A stretch of 45,417 nucleotides of DNA from JAUNBG01 sp964442735 (GCA_964442735.1 CAYUAP010000025.1:1-45417); one strand, 5' to 3'. Shown: positions 1-9,777, counted from the first letter of the stretch. Notes: generated by a model not told the origin, from the letters alone. Program-made: numbers and translations.

Positions 1-69
1 ATTTTATGGCAGACTATCAGTGTTTATCCGTGATATCCGTGGTTCCAAAATCGTTTGTGAATGGTTACG
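1..69 (-). repeat. Element-1 copy A, partial (cut by window start)
   Basis: This is one arm of the large palindromic repeat (element 1) described at 11853-12070, in reverse orientation. It contains the 'tccgtgatatccgtggttcc' block and ends at the conserved tip ggttac. The other arm lies outside the window. Positions 70-226 hold no gene and no further recognisable structure; they are the downstream flank of the sppA-like gene. Confidence 0.8.
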
Positions 70-226
70 ATTTTTTTAAGAAGGATTCCTTGTACTTGAG
101 CCGATCATGAAAATGGATTGATAATATTCGTGTCAATATTCTTGAGAGATACTTTATTTAAAAGTTTCCCTCAAGATACGATAAAGGCTCTCGATTTAGA
201 GTCTCTGAAAGGGAGGTTATTCCTCT

Positions 227-1342
227 TTAAAATTCTTTTTTTCCAATGGGAAGAGTTCGTGGTGCGAGGTAATAGGCTTCCGGTGTAAATAGGGCAGAAG
301 CCGCTTTTTGAAACGTTTCTTCGTAATTACTGTCAGAAGACTCAAGAATATCACTCAACGATGCGGATTTTTGATACCGAATAACTTCTACTTCGGATTC
401 ATTAAGTCCTTTTTCTTCGATCATTTTGCGAACGACGTCATCCATAAAGCAAATATCGTCTATTAGACCGAGTGATTTTGCCTGTTGCGCCGTATACACA
501 CGTCCATCGGCTATTTCTTCCAACTTTTTTTGTGGCATATCCTTTAAATTGGCACGTCCTTCTTTAACAACATCCAGAAACTGCCGATAGGATTCATCGA
601 CGAGTTCCTGCCATATTTTTCGTTCTTCCGGCAACATGGGCTTGGTCATATCGCCCATTCCCTTCATGGGACCACTCGTTATGGCATTGGAACTGAATCC
701 GATTTTTTCACAGAGGCCCGCCGCGTTATACAAGGGGAAAATAACACCAATAGACCCGGTCAACGTTGACCGTTCCGCAAATATTTTATCGGCCGCCATT
801 GAAATATAATATCCACCGCTGGTTGCCTGGCCTCCCATACTGACATAGATCGGAATTGATTTCTCTTTTTTCAATTCTTTGAGTAAATAATAGTAATAAT
901 CACTTCCAGCAACCGTCCCACCAGGTGTATTGACCCGAAGAATAATACCGACAATACGTTTATCTTCGGATGCCTGCCGAATGGCCCGGCGGACAAAACT
1001 ATCTTCTCCCCCAAGAATGATTCCATCAACAGGTAAAATTGCAATTTTAGCCGAGGATTCCTTGGAACCAGCGATATGTTTTTCACCAATCAGATCCTTG
1101 CCGTTGCTATACATAATTGCGATTACAACAGCAATACATAAAAACATAAAGAATAAAAGAAAAATAGTAAAAAAAACACTAAAAATAAACCCGAAGATTC
1201 GGAAGAAAAAACTCAAGCAACCCCCTTCCTGTTTTGGTTTCGAATATGTATTGAATTGTTGTCGGGGCGGTAGTTCATTTGTATTGTTTGTATTCGGTAC
1301 CTTTTCCATAATATTATAGGTATCTTGATCTTGAGGATCCAT
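227..1342 (-). CDS. sppA: Signal peptide peptidase SppA, 36K-type serine protease (S49)
   Basis: Membrane-anchored serine protease that cleaves leftover signal peptides in the membrane. Numbered from an upstream ATG at 1366, residues about 50-87 form one very hydrophobic membrane segment rich in Phe and Leu, followed by an S49 domain. The catalytic Ser183 sits in ATSGGYYIS and the catalytic Lys235 in SGPMKGMGD. Their 52-residue spacing equals that of the Ser/Lys dyad of Bacillus SppA. The LRVNTPGG and STLTGSIGV motifs of the family are present. The second ATG (1342) is preferred because GAAAGG lies just upstream of it, while the ATG at 1366 has no ribosome site; that choice removes 8 residues. 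The single S49 domain indicates the short SppA type, not the duplicated E. coli form. The gene stands alone, in the same direction as the next two genes. Confidence 0.93.
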   Translation of the reverse strand: MDPQDQDTYNIMEKVPNTNNTNELPPRQQFNTYSKPKQEGGCLSFFFRIFGFIFSVFFTIFLLFFMFLCIAVVIAIMYSNGKDLIGEKHIAGSKESSAKIAILPVDGIILGGEDSFVRRAIRQASEDKRIVGIILRVNTPGGTVAGSDYYYYLLKELKKEKSIPIYVSMGGQATSGGYYISMAADKIFAERSTLTGSIGVIFPLYNAAGLCEKIGFSSNAITSGPMKGMGDMTKPMLPEERKIWQELVDESYRQFLDVVKEGRANLKDMPQKKLEEIADGRVYTAQQAKSLGLIDDICFMDDVVRKMIEEKGLNESEVEVIRYQKSASLSDILESSDSNYEETFQKAASALFTPEAYYLAPRTLPIGKKEF

Positions 1343-1465
1343 GTTATTTCCTTTCTCTATATTCATTTTTCACTGTAGACAGTTCTTAAAACCAGATTCA
1401 ATATTTTACAAGTACGATAAATCACGGACAATACAAAAAAAGCCCGTATTTCAGTACAAAATATT

Positions 1466-2257
1466 TTAATTATCCATCATATCCAGATATTGTTGATAGA
1501 TGGGCACCGATTCCGCATTTTGACGTAACCAGTTTTTCGTCATTTCGACGAGTTCCTTTTCTCTATCCTCCGTAATATAACCGCGAAGGAGCATAATACG
1601 TAAAAAGACAAAATAGGTATCCAATACATCGCACCGACAATAGGAATGAATATCCTCCAAACGTCCGGCGTCATACATATCCTGGACCATATCCCCTTTT
1701 GTTTCCAATTTACCAGGTTTATGAAGAATTTTAGCCGCTAAATTCAGGCCCCCCGTAAAGAAGGTCGCTCCACTGTTCGTCAGATAATCGCATAAATCGA
1801 AATGATTATTCAGGTTAAATCGATATCGTGGCTGTTCATAGGAACGAAGCCCGCTAACAAACCAGTCGGGTATGGGAACTCCATAGCGGAACGCCATTAA
1901 TTCCAATAAAGGCATATCAAAACAGCGTCCATTAAAGGTGACCAGGGTCGGTTTTCGATAGATACTCCACCCATTCCAAAAATTACGGCATATTTTCTCC
2001 GGTCCTCCGTCAAGGACACGAATATCGATTAGAGAAAAATCTGTCCGAACCTTGGCCAAAACCAATGAAATTGGAAGCTGAAATGTATAGGGAATAAAAT
2101 CGGAACCTTTTTTTTCCATTAGTTCGTCCCGATATCGATCCAATGCCATTTTGTCTTCCAATTTTTCTTCCGGATATTTTATTCTGTTCACAAGATCCGG
2201 GTCGGAAATACTCTCTATATCAAATACGAGGTACTCTACTTCTTCTACAGGGGCCAC
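1466..2257 (-). CDS. Predicted 3'-5' exonuclease, PolB-like DEDDy (DnaQ-fold)
   Basis: Stand-alone proofreading-type exonuclease of the DNA polymerase B exonuclease-like family. All DEDDy residues are visible: D13 and E15 in FDIES, D114 in FNGRCFDMPLL, and Tyr206 with Asp210 in YCRCD. The domain fills nearly the whole 263-residue protein, the usual length for this family, and there is no polymerase domain. The frame has no ATG near its start. The GTG at 2257 is the first standard start codon and has only a weak purine stretch upstream. An in-frame ATT 36 bases further upstream (2293) follows an AGGAG at a workable distance and could be the true start. The in vivo substrate is unknown; a repair or RNA/DNA end-trimming role is inferred from the fold only. 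Confidence 0.85.
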   Translation of the reverse strand: MAPVEEVEYLVFDIESISDPDLVNRIKYPEEKLEDKMALDRYRDELMEKKGSDFIPYTFQLPISLVLAKVRTDFSLIDIRVLDGGPEKICRNFWNGWSIYRKPTLVTFNGRCFDMPLLELMAFRYGVPIPDWFVSGLRSYEQPRYRFNLNNHFDLCDYLTNSGATFFTGGLNLAAKILHKPGKLETKGDMVQDMYDAGRLEDIHSYCRCDVLDTYFVFLRIMLLRGYITEDREKELVEMTKNWLRQNAESVPIYQQYLDMMDN

Positions 2258-2386
2258 ATTAGTTCTTTCTTTTTGAATTGTTAATTTATCAATTGAAGTC
2301 TTGTCTCCTGTATTATATTCTTTTTATCTTAAATTACCATGATCTTTTTATTTTTTTTTAATAGATTTAAATGAAATTTCAAAATT

Positions 2387-3925
2387 TTAATAGTCGAGAC
2401 TCTCTGCCTCGAACAGAAACGACATGGCCCATTGCCAGTTGGTATGATCGACCCGGGCAGCCAAAATATTTTGGCCCTTCTTTAATTCAACGGTCAATTC
2501 ATCTTTTTCCTTTATATGACGTGGTGACAGACATCCAAAATAGATCTCTTTACCATTAAGATAAATCGTATTAATTGCTGTTGTACTAAAGCCTTCGGAA
2601 TTTAATTTCAATTTAGCAATCTGATCTTTTGGACTATAAACATATTGTACGAGATAGGCGGCGTCAAACGCATTGGCTAAAGGTAATGTACAAAAATCAA
2701 CGGCAGACGGATTTTCTGCCCCAGTCGCGTCGGAAGTTGGATAATAGACAATCCAATCATACTTTTTCCCTCGTGTATCCGGAGAGGTCAGGGGATTTTT
2801 TCCGGCAAGGATATCACGATCGAGTTGAGTTAGAGCTTTTGCCCGATTAAAATCTTCCGGGCGCGGATACGAATTACTGGTAAAATTCGTAACGACGAAA
2901 TAGGGAGCGTTTAATTTGACTGTTCTTTTAAGAGAACCGGCCTCTATTTTGATATCGGCCGATTTTGCCTTCGAATGACCGGAGAAGAACAGTGTCATTT
3001 CATTGGAGTCGCTGGTTTCGCTTTTCTCGAATTTTACGCCTTCCGGAGTCGTAATTTTAAGATCGGAAACTTTATAGCCGCGGAGTTGACCTTTAATCAT
3101 AAAACGTTCCGGATCCGTGGAAGGAAGGAGAAACAGACTCAAGCCGGGCGAGGTAAAATCACGAAGATTATCGGTCACTTTTTCCGCATAGTATTTTTCC
3201 GCCGCCTGTTTTTGTCCAATTCCCTTGAGAATCGACCAGGTCATGATCCGATGGCCCGCCTCATTGGGATGGACGAAATCAAGTGTTATCCGAAATTTTT
3301 CATTCAACATACGAGCCGTCATAAAATGACGCTGAAAATCGCCACGAAGATCAAGAAATTCCGCTCCGTTTTGTTCGGCGACTTCCTGTATTATCTCTCC
3401 CATTTGGTCCATTAACTGATTTTTATAATAATAGGGTGATTCGGTTAGTATGGTTGGCGGTGAAAGAATCAATTTTTTATAGGCAACACGTTTTTTCAGA
3501 ATATCGATTAATTTCTGATATTCCTTTTTCCAGGAGGCCAGGGATTCTGTCGTCATTACAACAGTCGGACATAATGCATCGTTCATTCCCAGATGGACCA
3601 GAACGGTATCGGCTCCTTTATCGAACTCCTGCTTGACATTAATCCCACGAATGTCGAGTTGCTGATTGTTTTTAAAGGAATTCTGTATTATCTCCTGCCA
3701 ACTGATAATTGTTTGACCACTTCCTCCCAATGGAATAAATTCAACGTTGGTAACCCCTGCCGCTTTTAATGCACTGCGAACTTCATGGGTAAAACCATAG
3801 CGAAGATTCATTGAATGACCCGTTATACTATCACCAACAACGAGAATTCGTTCTCCTCCCCATGATTCAACCGCTAATATTAGTGTTATTATTAAACAGA
3901 TTACACTTCGTACCGTAATTTTCAT
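2387..3925 (-). CDS. Secreted SGNH/GDSL-family hydrolase with C-terminal beta-rich extension
   Basis: Exported esterase-type hydrolase. Residues 1-24 form a Sec signal peptide ending near SWGGE. The SGNH blocks appear in order: GDSIT with nucleophile Ser33, a glycine-rich block II (GGSG at 67-70), block III GMND with Asn115, and block V DFVHPNEAGH with Asp216 and His219. Residues from about 250 to 512 form an additional beta-rich region with no motif I recognise; it may be a carbohydrate-binding or jelly-roll module. Given the many glycosidases nearby, a likely job is removing acetyl or other ester groups from polysaccharide or O-glycans. That is inference; lipase or acyl-carrier activity is not excluded. 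Confidence 0.82.
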   Translation of the reverse strand: MKITVRSVICLIITLILAVESWGGERILVVGDSITGHSMNLRYGFTHEVRSALKAAGVTNVEFIPLGGSGQTIISWQEIIQNSFKNNQQLDIRGINVKQEFDKGADTVLVHLGMNDALCPTVVMTTESLASWKKEYQKLIDILKKRVAYKKLILSPPTILTESPYYYKNQLMDQMGEIIQEVAEQNGAEFLDLRGDFQRHFMTARMLNEKFRITLDFVHPNEAGHRIMTWSILKGIGQKQAAEKYYAEKVTDNLRDFTSPGLSLFLLPSTDPERFMIKGQLRGYKVSDLKITTPEGVKFEKSETSDSNEMTLFFSGHSKAKSADIKIEAGSLKRTVKLNAPYFVVTNFTSNSYPRPEDFNRAKALTQLDRDILAGKNPLTSPDTRGKKYDWIVYYPTSDATGAENPSAVDFCTLPLANAFDAAYLVQYVYSPKDQIAKLKLNSEGFSTTAINTIYLNGKEIYFGCLSPRHIKEKDELTVELKKGQNILAARVDHTNWQWAMSFLFEAESLDY

Positions 3926-3969
3926 TTTTCTTCTTCTCGCTAAATATATTATTCAAAACATCCATAATA

Positions 3970-4007
3970 AAAACATGTCTTAACCATTCATGCCAAAAAC
4001 ATGTTTT
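3970..4007. promoter_or_regulatory. 8-bp inverted repeat between divergent genes
   Basis: AAAACATG (3970-3977) and CATGTTTT (4000-4007) form a perfect inverted repeat with a 22-base centre. It lies between the start of the SGNH gene and the Rpn-family gene, which are divergent. It could be an operator or chance symmetry in AT-rich DNA. No T-run makes it a clear terminator. Confidence 0.25.
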
Positions 4008-4096
4008 GATTATGCTTTATTAAAATAATAATAATAATATATATTCGAGACCGCGTCAAGCGCACTTTTGAATGTCATAAAAACTTTTGTGTTTTT

Positions 4097-4157
4097 TAGA
4101 AAAGACGGGTATAATAATAGAAAAAGACGGGTATAATAATAGAAAAAGACGGGTATA
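4097..4157 (+). repeat. 22-bp tandem repeat carrying repeated -10-like TATAAT boxes
   Basis: The unit AAAAGACGGGTATAATAATA(GA) occurs two full times plus a partial third. Each full unit contains TATAAT. A TTGTGT 17 bases before the first TATAAT gives a plausible sigma-70-type promoter for the Rpn-family gene starting at 4209. The third unit ends in TATACC and would be a poor -10. Confidence 0.6.
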
Positions 4158-4208
4158 CCGTAAAAGTTTCACCATTTAAGATATAGTGTTTTATGGAGAA
4201 AACAGGCC

Positions 4209-5288
4209 ATGCCAACCCTAAACGAAGACTATTTATGCGCAACTCCACATAATAATTATCTCCAAATATCTGGTCAGAATCCAATACTGATGCCTGATTT
4301 ATTACGCTATTATGTGGCCCGTAGATATACAAAACATATTGATCTTTCCTCGTTACAATTACAGTATAATATGAATAGTGGGACGTCCCTGATTCAATAT
4401 CAAGCGGACCTTGTCTATTCGGCGAAATTAACGGCCAAAGCTCAACAGCAGGCAGAACAAAAAGCAAGAGGTCCTATAAATCCAACTCTCATTTGTATTC
4501 TGGAACATAAATTTAATCCGGAACAATGTACTATATTACAAACTTCCGAATATTCAATGAATATTCTTTATCGATCCTGGATTGCCCAGAATAGATGTAA
4601 TCCTTTAAATGGAAGACTTGCTTTTCCGATCCCGATTGTTTTATATCATGGTCGGGTTAGAAATTGGGAAATACCAAGTCTTCGTGATATTTTTTATTAT
4701 ATGCCGTCCGATTTTAAAACATTAATTCCGGATACAAAACCAATTATTATTAATATAACGGACCGACCCTACGAAAAAATCGTTGGTAGTCCGATAACTC
4801 GTGTCGTGGTCGAGTCGTTAAAAAGAGCCACTGATGGAACACTGAAGACCCATTTATGGAAGATTTTTAGCCATTTTACTAATTATAATGAATCAATAAT
4901 TGAGCCCATTCGGAATTGTTTAATGTATGCGGGTCAATTGTTTCATGGAATAACAAAAGAAGAAGCAATAGAAGCCTTGATAAAAGGTATCGGAAAAGAA
5001 AGAGGTAAAAAAATGTCCAGTATATTTATAGATGATTTATTGGCCGAAGGTAAAGTTGAGGGTATAATAGAAGGTAAAATAGAAGGTAAAATAGAAGGTA
5101 AAATAGAAGGTAAAATAGAAGGTAAAAGAGAATCAATTCTAAAGACATTGGAAATCCGTTTTGGTTTTGTTCCGGAGGAAATTCATAATAAAATATTTGG
5201 AATACACGATGAAGTCATTCTTGATTCCCTTTTTGTTTGGGCTCATAAATGTACAGATTTAGGAGATTTCATAAAAGATTTTAATTGA
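4209..5288 (+). CDS. Rpn-family PD-(D/E)XK nuclease (recombination-promoting nuclease / 'transposase_31' type)
   Basis: Member of the Rpn family, DNA endonucleases long annotated as putative transposases and known in E. coli to promote RecA-independent recombination. The PD-(D/E)XK signature is visible as Asp67 (QADLVY) followed by Glu99 and Lys101 (CILEHK). The N-terminal nuclease domain covers roughly residues 15-220. Residues about 279-307 are a run of EGKIEGK units encoded by a perfect 12-bp tandem repeat, and a short helical tail follows. Such EGK/EGE stretches before the C-terminus are common in this family. The start at 4209 has GGAG about 10 bases upstream. No inverted repeats of an insertion sequence flank the gene. 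A frameshifted copy of its 3' third follows directly. Confidence 0.85.
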   Translation: MPTLNEDYLCATPHNNYLQISGQNPILMPDLLRYYVARRYTKHIDLSSLQLQYNMNSGTSLIQYQADLVYSAKLTAKAQQQAEQKARGPINPTLICILEHKFNPEQCTILQTSEYSMNILYRSWIAQNRCNPLNGRLAFPIPIVLYHGRVRNWEIPSLRDIFYYMPSDFKTLIPDTKPIIINITDRPYEKIVGSPITRVVVESLKRATDGTLKTHLWKIFSHFTNYNESIIEPIRNCLMYAGQLFHGITKEEAIEALIKGIGKERGKKMSSIFIDDLLAEGKVEGIIEGKIEGKIEGKIEGKIEGKRESILKTLEIRFGFVPEEIHNKIFGIHDEVILDSLFVWAHKCTDLGDFIKDFN

Positions 5289-5935
5289 ATCAGTGTTTAA
5301 TTTGACCAGTAAAACCACACGGAATAAAATCCTTTTTTATTGCCTTGTTTTTATTCCATTTATTTAGATATATCCATTATAAACTATACTTGGTGTTTTT
5401 ACATGGAATCGCGCGTATCCTATTCCTATTTGGAAGACCGAAACATTTGTTTTTTCAGAAACAAGTACGTTTTGGTTTTTCTCCAGATGAAAGCAATAGA
5501 AGCCTTGATAAAAGGTATCGGAAAAGAAAGAGGTAAAAAATGTCCAGTATATTTATAGATGATTTATTGGCAGAAGGTAAAGTTGAGGGTAAAAGAGAAG
5601 GTAAAATAGAATCAATTCTAAAGACATTGGAAATCCGTTTTGGTTTTGTTCCGGAGGAAATTCATAATAAAATATTTGGAATACACGATGAAGTCATTCT
5701 TGATTCCCTTTTTGTTTGGGCTCATAAATGTACAGATTTAGGAGATTTCATAAAAGATTTTAATTGAATCAGTGTTTAATTTGACCAGTAAAACCACACG
5801 GAATAAAATCCTTTTTTATTGCCTTGTTTTTATTCCATTTATTTAGATATATCCATTATAAACTATACTTGGTGTTTTTACATGGAATTGCGCGTATTCT
5901 TCCCCTATTTAGAATACCGAAACATATGTTTTATA
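4964..5935 (+). repeat. Direct duplication of the 3' third of the Rpn gene and its downstream flank
   Basis: Copy 1 spans about 4964-5455 and copy 2 about 5492-5935. They share the last ~110 codons of the Rpn gene and about 170 bases of downstream sequence. Copy 2 is shorter by exactly four 12-bp EGK units (48 bases) and by one A in a run of A (seven in copy 1, six in copy 2). The short junction between the copies ends in a stretch that reads RFGFSPDE, close to RFGFVPEE inside the gene, which suggests at least one earlier duplication round. Confidence 0.9.
5492..5767 (+). pseudogene. Truncated, frameshifted 3' copy of the Rpn-family gene
   Basis: Remnant lacking the whole nuclease domain. 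It begins at the codons for AIEALIKGIGKERGKK, loses frame by a single A deletion just before the MSSIFIDDLL segment, and then continues in the other frame to the same C-terminus (DLGDFIKDFN). The internal ATG at 5540 could in principle give a 75-residue peptide, but no nuclease residues remain. Its EGK block has only a few units, against a much longer run in the intact copy. Confidence 0.85.
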
Positions 5936-6330
5936 GAATAGATGTTTTCTATCTGTGTAATATTTATATGATATTGTAAATATCTTAATTAAGTTTGTTT
6001 TTATTCGTTATTTAGAGTGATATTGTAAAGGTATCTGTTAGATGTAATAACGAAACGTAAATAATATTTAGTTATGATTACAGCTTTTAAGATGTTGTTT
6101 TATTTTGTAATATTCCTTTACCATCATGGGTAGAGATATTGAAAATTAGTTTTTCAGCAGCTATAATGTTAGTTTCTAATCCAAAGAAAAGAGAGGAAGG
6201 GATTGAAATATAATTGTTTTAGTCTGATTTTCTTTTTTCTGGATTATTATCGGGGATTATAAATGGTGTTTGGGGGGAATTTTTGAATCAATTGTATTTC
6301 AATATATTAGGCAAGAAAGGAACCTGATTT
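5936..6330. other. AT-rich intergenic region upstream of the GH2 gene
   Basis: About 395 bases of very AT-rich DNA without a supportable gene, repeat or RNA. AAAGGA lies about nine bases before the GH2 start and serves as its ribosome site. I see no convincing -35/-10 pair. Confidence 0.5.
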
Positions 6331-9300
6331 ATGAAATGTAGTTTGTGTTTAAAGAGTGTCGCAGGATTACTAACCTTGTTGGGAATGTTGTTTTCAGTGG
6401 AACGTCTGACGGCAGAATCTCGAGAAAACCTGTCGCTGGACGGAACATGGCAATTTGCAACGGACCCGGACAGTATTGGAGAAACGGAGGGTTGGTTTCA
6501 GCCGGGAGCGGTATTTCCCAAGATGCCTCGGGAAGGTTATGCAAAAGAAGCAAACGGAACGATACAGGTTCCCGGTATTTGGGACGATCAAGGTTATGGA
6601 ACCATGACCGATAAATTACATCATAATTTTATCGGGAAGGGCTGGTATCGGAAAACGGTTAAGGTTCCATCGGAATGGCGGGATAAAAATATCTATCTGG
6701 TTTTGGGGGGAATTTCCCGATACGCCAAATTATGGGTGAACGGAAAAAGTGCCGGCAAAGAGGCCCTGGGATGTATCGGACCCCATGAATGGGAAATCAG
6801 TTCACTTCTGACTCCGGGAAAAGAGGCCGTTCTAACGCTTGTTGTTGATTCGAAACAGCGATGGGAAAAAGACGCATTACTGGGTTGTTCCTCCATTATC
6901 GATTATATGCAAATCTCCTGGGGAGGGATATGGAGTCATATCACCTTGGAAGTGCGTCCAAAATGTCGGATCGATTCTTTTTCTATCAGAAGTGATATCA
7001 AAAAGTCCGAATGCAAGGCGGAATGTCTTCTGTTAAACGAGACAGGAACGGCCATTGCCGATACTTTAAAACTGGAAGTTCTGGAATTGAACGGTTCCGC
7101 AGTTGCCGTATCGACTATTAATATCGATACGGAAAAGCAGACGAAAAATCAATTTGAAGCAACGATTCCTATTGTCATTCCGAATTTGAAATTATGGACA
7201 ACGGACAAACCGAATCTATATTATTTTAAAGTGTCTTTATGCAAGGGCAATAAAGTTCTGGATGAATTGACCATTCGTCATGGTGTTCGGGAAATTCGGA
7301 CGGAGGGCCATCGTCTGCTCCTCAACGGTAAAGATGTTGTTTTACGTGGTTATGGTGACGATCATATTTATCCGGTCGAGTTCTCTATGCCGAGTGATAA
7401 ACAGGTCTATTTGGATCGACTTCGTATTATCAAGGCGTATGGATTTAATCATGTACGTCATCATAGCACAATTCTTCCGCACGAGTATTACGAGGCATGT
7501 GACGAACTTGGTATCCTGTCGACGGCAGAATACCTAATCGGATATCCGCATCAATTGCCGGGCGAGGGAAATTTATGGAAATCAAATGTTCCTGAAGGAA
7601 CGGATCCCAATATCGCACTGAATTTCTATTGTGAAAACTGGAAAATAGTTGTTAAAGATTATCGTCATCATCCGTCGATTCTCTGCTGGGTTGGCGGAAA
7701 CGAATTGGTTATGCTCGGACGCGAGCGTTGGGAGGCCATGCCATTACGTCATCAATTTAAGAAGATCGCCAACGATCTTGATCCGGATCGGCCCTATCTT
7801 GACTGTGATGGTGACTGGAAGAGTTCTATTGGCAATTATGATCGGGATACCCAGGATATTTATATTGTCCTGTTCGACGAATGGACAAATCCCATTGTGA
7901 ATGGCGAGAAGAAATTCGCAATGTCGCCCCTAAAAAAACCGTCTTTATCGCATGAATCCGGTAATTATATTACATTCGTGCGTATGGATCAGATTGATCT
8001 ATTCAAGTCGTATAAAAAGAAAGACGGCAGCATTAAGAAAAGTGATTTTATTCCATTCTGGCTGACTCCCGGTCAGGATCGTTTAAAGAAATTGGGACTC
8101 TATGACGAGGTGGACAACTGGTCTGACGCTTCGGAAATGTTGTACTATACCCATCACAAGTATAATGTCGAGAATATACGTTTGAATCCGACGATAGTTG
8201 GTTATCATTGGTGGCTGATACAGGACTATTGGACGACGTCCAATGGGCTGGTAGACTACTTTTTTCGTCCTAAAAGAATGATTCCGTTCGAATCGGTTCG
8301 TATGTTTAATCAGGATGCTGTATTACTTCAGAAGGGATTGGCTCGGACCTATCGTTCCGGTGATTCAATTCAAATAAAGAATCTGATCTCGAACTTTTCT
8401 GAAAATGCAATTTCAGGAACATTAACAGAGAAGTTTACCTATTCCGATAAAACGGCAATGATTCGCGAGGTAAAGTTCAAGGAACTTCCGTCAGGAAAAC
8501 TGTCTGATGGCAATCAATTCGAAATGACAGTTCCTGAAGTTACGAAACCGGTAGAAGCGGTCTATTCCGTTGAATTCAAGACGACCGAGGGACGTATTTT
8601 AAAGAATAACTGGAAGACCTGGCTTTTTCCGAAGGAATCGAAACCGGTACGTTCTGTTACGATCTATAGTGATATGGCTCTTGATCTGAAGTCGTTTGGT
8701 GCACTACCCATTCCGACCGATGGAGATCTGCCGACGAAGGCTGTTTATTTTGTTTCCACTATCGACAATCGTATTGCGAAGGCTATGGTAAACGGAGCGG
8801 GCGTTGTGTTATGCGGTCCTTCCGATCTTTTATCGGGTATTTCCGTTAAATATCAACAATCCTGGTGGAAGGGGGGCGATTCGCCCGACGCGAATAATTG
8901 TGGAACATATCTCTATCAGAACGATGTTACCAGTGGGATGTCTTCTGGAAACTGGTGTGATATACAATGGTGCGATTTGATCGAAAACGCGACAAAATAT
9001 AATGTCGAAGGACTTGGCGAACGTCCGGAAATTTATATTCGAGCATTACCGAGTATCGTTCGGATTGAAGATACGGCGATTTTATTCCGTGTTGGTGTTG
9101 GTAAAGGGAGTTTAATTGTTGATGGATTAAATCACAAAAACGCTACGGGCAAACCGGAAAACGAATGGTTGATTACACGTATGATCGACGTACTGACATC
9201 GAATTCGGCACCAAAAGTGGTTTGGCCTGTTACGAAATTTCTTGAGGAGGTCCATATTCCCCAAGGAACAATTGCCGGATATCGACGCATTTTAACACCG

Positions 9301-9777
9301 GCCTTCTCCTGGACTTTTTGGAAGAGCTATAAAAGTGCAACTCCTGACAGTTCGAAAATAGCGCTTTGCCGACAGAGAAAAGGAAGTTCAATTACCTGGG
9401 AAACCGCCAGGGTGGGGAATCTGTCTGATACGGATACGGCTACGGCTACCTTTATTTTTGCGGGTGGGTTCGGATTTGCACTCGAACCGCAAACGGAAGG
9501 ATTTGCTTTTTCCATTAATGGTAAAGAGGTCTTTAATTTCGATCTTCCAAAAGACGGAGAGTCAGCATCATGGCAATCTAAAGACGGAAGTGTTGTCATG
9601 CGATACGAAAAATATCGGAAAGAGCCCCAAGATACTTTTGGATTCTTCCGAATAACGATTGCAAACTCGTTATTACGTGCGAATTCCGTTCAGGAATTCA
9701 AGGTTCGCGCACTGGGTGACGGAAGTCAACGCTGGTTTGGTATCAACCCCATTTTGAATATGTCCGAGGCAAAATAA
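6331..9777 (+). CDS. Secreted glycoside hydrolase family 2 enzyme
   Basis: Large retaining glycosidase, 1148 residues, with a Sec signal peptide (about 1-28, ending near LTAES) and no lipobox. The order is a GH2 sugar-binding jelly roll (about 35-215), an Ig-like sandwich (about 220-325), a TIM barrel (about 330-660) and a long C-terminal region (about 690-1148) beyond the GH2 core. The barrel begins with the RTEGHRLLLNGK motif. The acid/base is Glu458 in GGNELVM and the probable nucleophile is Glu542 in SHESGNY. Family activities include beta-galactosidase, beta-mannosidase and beta-glucuronidase; the sequence alone does not pick one. The tail may bring binding modules. It acts outside the cytoplasm, in line with the other secreted glycosidases here. 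Confidence 0.9.
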   Translation: MKCSLCLKSVAGLLTLLGMLFSVERLTAESRENLSLDGTWQFATDPDSIGETEGWFQPGAVFPKMPREGYAKEANGTIQVPGIWDDQGYGTMTDKLHHNFIGKGWYRKTVKVPSEWRDKNIYLVLGGISRYAKLWVNGKSAGKEALGCIGPHEWEISSLLTPGKEAVLTLVVDSKQRWEKDALLGCSSIIDYMQISWGGIWSHITLEVRPKCRIDSFSIRSDIKKSECKAECLLLNETGTAIADTLKLEVLELNGSAVAVSTINIDTEKQTKNQFEATIPIVIPNLKLWTTDKPNLYYFKVSLCKGNKVLDELTIRHGVREIRTEGHRLLLNGKDVVLRGYGDDHIYPVEFSMPSDKQVYLDRLRIIKAYGFNHVRHHSTILPHEYYEACDELGILSTAEYLIGYPHQLPGEGNLWKSNVPEGTDPNIALNFYCENWKIVVKDYRHHPSILCWVGGNELVMLGRERWEAMPLRHQFKKIANDLDPDRPYLDCDGDWKSSIGNYDRDTQDIYIVLFDEWTNPIVNGEKKFAMSPLKKPSLSHESGNYITFVRMDQIDLFKSYKKKDGSIKKSDFIPFWLTPGQDRLKKLGLYDEVDNWSDASEMLYYTHHKYNVENIRLNPTIVGYHWWLIQDYWTTSNGLVDYFFRPKRMIPFESVRMFNQDAVLLQKGLARTYRSGDSIQIKNLISNFSENAISGTLTEKFTYSDKTAMIREVKFKELPSGKLSDGNQFEMTVPEVTKPVEAVYSVEFKTTEGRILKNNWKTWLFPKESKPVRSVTIYSDMALDLKSFGALPIPTDGDLPTKAVYFVSTIDNRIAKAMVNGAGVVLCGPSDLLSGISVKYQQSWWKGGDSPDANNCGTYLYQNDVTSGMSSGNWCDIQWCDLIENATKYNVEGLGERPEIYIRALPSIVRIEDTAILFRVGVGKGSLIVDGLNHKNATGKPENEWLITRMIDVLTSNSAPKVVWPVTKFLEEVHIPQGTIAGYRRILTPAFSWTFWKSYKSATPDSSKIALCRQRKGSSITWETARVGNLSDTDTATATFIFAGGFGFALEPQTEGFAFSINGKEVFNFDLPKDGESASWQSKDGSVVMRYEKYRKEPQDTFGFFRITIANSLLRANSVQEFKVRALGDGSQRWFGINPILNMSEAK

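Noticed and set aside
4209..5288. Insertion sequence transposase
   Set aside because: Rpn-family proteins are nucleases despite old transposase labels, and no terminal inverted repeats or target duplications flank the gene.
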